From Tissierellaceae bacterium (GTDB taxonomy: Bacteria; Bacillota; Clostridia; Tissierellales; Tissierellaceae), in contig JARICQ010000094.1 in assembly GCA_029264075.1 (NCBI GenBank), forward strand, positions 1-6,487: a stretch of 6,487 nt of DNA, written 5' to 3'. Below are positions 5,845-6,487 of this stretch, piece by piece. The notes below the pieces were generated by a model that saw only the letters and a list, made by a program, of their open reading frames with translations, ran no database searches and was not told where the DNA came from. Positions within the stretch are counted from its first letter, which is position 1; every line of letters starts with the position of its first letter. Made by a program: the position numbers and the translations under genes.

Positions 5845-6487
5845 TTAACTTGTACTGACTTCGGAAAGACTGTCTATTATCTTAACTAACTCTCCAATTT
5901 CTGGTTTACTCATCTGGGCATCAGCTCCTACTGATGCTCCCTTGTGCTTTAAATCATCAGTGATCAGAGAAGAAAATATAACTACAGGAAGAGCTTTTAG
6001 TATAGGGTCTTCCTTTATTTTCTTGGTAAGGGTATGTCCATCCATCTGTGGCATTTCAATATCTGTAATCATTATATGAGCGTCTTCTATAAAGTTTTCT
6101 TTTTTTTCATCTGCAAGCCTAGTCAGGTAGTCTAAGGCTTGCCTGCCATCGTTAAAAAACTCCATATTCTCATAGCCTGCTTTAGTTAGAGTATCTTTAA
6201 TGAGCTCTCTTATCATAGAGGAGTCATCAGCCAAAACTAGCCTTACCTTAGACCTATCTATGTTAGCAATCTTGTCAATCTCACTATCTATAATCCCAAC
6301 CTCTGGATTTATATCGGTAACTATTTTTTCATAGTCTAGGAGCAGTATAATTCTATTTTCATAGACTATATTTCCTATTACCAGGTCATTGAATGAGATA
6401 CTATCAGGTTTTTTGATGTCCTCCCAAGTTATACGACGTATTCCGATAGTATCATCAAAAGCAAAGGCCACCTTTGTTTGATTGAAT
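5845..6487 (-). CDS. cheV: CheV chemotaxis coupling protein, C-terminal part (N-terminus beyond right edge)
   Basis: The frame is open to the right edge and gives 213 complete codons. CheV proteins are about 300 aa, so roughly 90 residues are missing. The visible start reads FNQTKVAFAFDD, then IRRITWEDIKKP, the middle and end of a CheW-like domain (about visible residues 1-75) that couples chemoreceptors to CheA. A receiver domain follows (about 80-208) with the acidic pair Asp87-Asp88 (LADDSSMIRE), phospho-acceptor Asp142 (ITDIEMPQMDG), a Ser at the Thr/Ser switch (IFSSLI) and Lys194 (SKPE). All phosphorylation residues are intact. The order CheW then receiver separates CheV from plain CheW and CheY. 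Phosphorylation of the receiver is thought to tune receptor coupling during adaptation. The GTG at 6471 is an internal Val codon in the CheW domain, not the start. TAA at 5847-5845 is followed by a terminator. Confidence 0.95.
   Translation of the reverse strand, partial: FNQTKVAFAFDDTIGIRRITWEDIKKPDSISFNDLVIGNIVYENRIILLLDYEKIVTDINPEVGIIDSEIDKIANIDRSKVRLVLADDSSMIRELIKDTLTKAGYENMEFFNDGRQALDYLTRLADEKKENFIEDAHIMITDIEMPQMDGHTLTKKIKEDPILKALPVVIFSSLITDDLKHKGASVGADAQMSKPEIGELVKIIDSLSEVSTS

Noticed and set aside
6469..6471. GTG as the start of a 208-aa CheV or receiver protein
   Set aside because: The frame continues to the window edge with FNQTK, which fits the CheW domain of CheV, so the codon is an internal valine.
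1..6487. CRISPR array, mobile element, tRNA or rRNA
   Set aside because: No regularly spaced repeats, transposase motifs, terminal inverted repeats or recognisable RNA gene cores were seen on either strand.

Overview
The window is A+T-rich DNA with strong AGGAGG-type ribosome binding sites, Firmicute-style two-component and chemotaxis genes, and a motility-type promoter. This suggests a motile, low-GC, probably anaerobic Firmicute (Clostridia or Tissierellia). No marker fixes the genus. No rRNA, tRNA, CRISPR array, insertion sequence or phage gene is visible.

Left part (1-982): two divergent genes share a 180-bp intergenic region. The minus-strand gene runs off the left edge, so only its first 85 codons are visible. 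Its pattern weakly recalls the competence transcription factor ComK. It has a good sigma-A-type promoter and a good ribosome binding site. The plus-strand gene encodes a small two-domain sigma-70-family factor (181 aa). If the ComK resemblance holds, this is a divergent pair of an alternative sigma factor and a competence-type regulator, the most intriguing part of the window.

Middle (983-2921): a methyl-accepting chemotaxis protein with an extracytoplasmic Cache-like sensor is preceded by a near-consensus sigma-D (motility sigma) promoter. It ends at a perfect 15-bp hairpin that it shares with the convergent operon.

Right-centre (2920-5844): a three-gene minus-strand operon is transcribed right to left. 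It encodes a membrane protein with an N-terminal UBA/TS-N-like domain and a DUF4342-like region, then an OmpR-type response regulator, then a membrane sensor histidine kinase. The genes overlap by 23 and 8 bp, so tight co-expression is likely. The first gene may be an accessory or target of the two-component system, which looks like an envelope-sensing module.

Right edge (5845-6487): the C-terminal two thirds of CheV (part of the CheW domain plus a complete receiver domain), ending in its own hairpin terminator. Chemotaxis genes (receptor, CheV) thus lie on both sides of the two-component operon. Everything else between genes is short (under 200 bp) and is explained as promoters, leaders or terminators.
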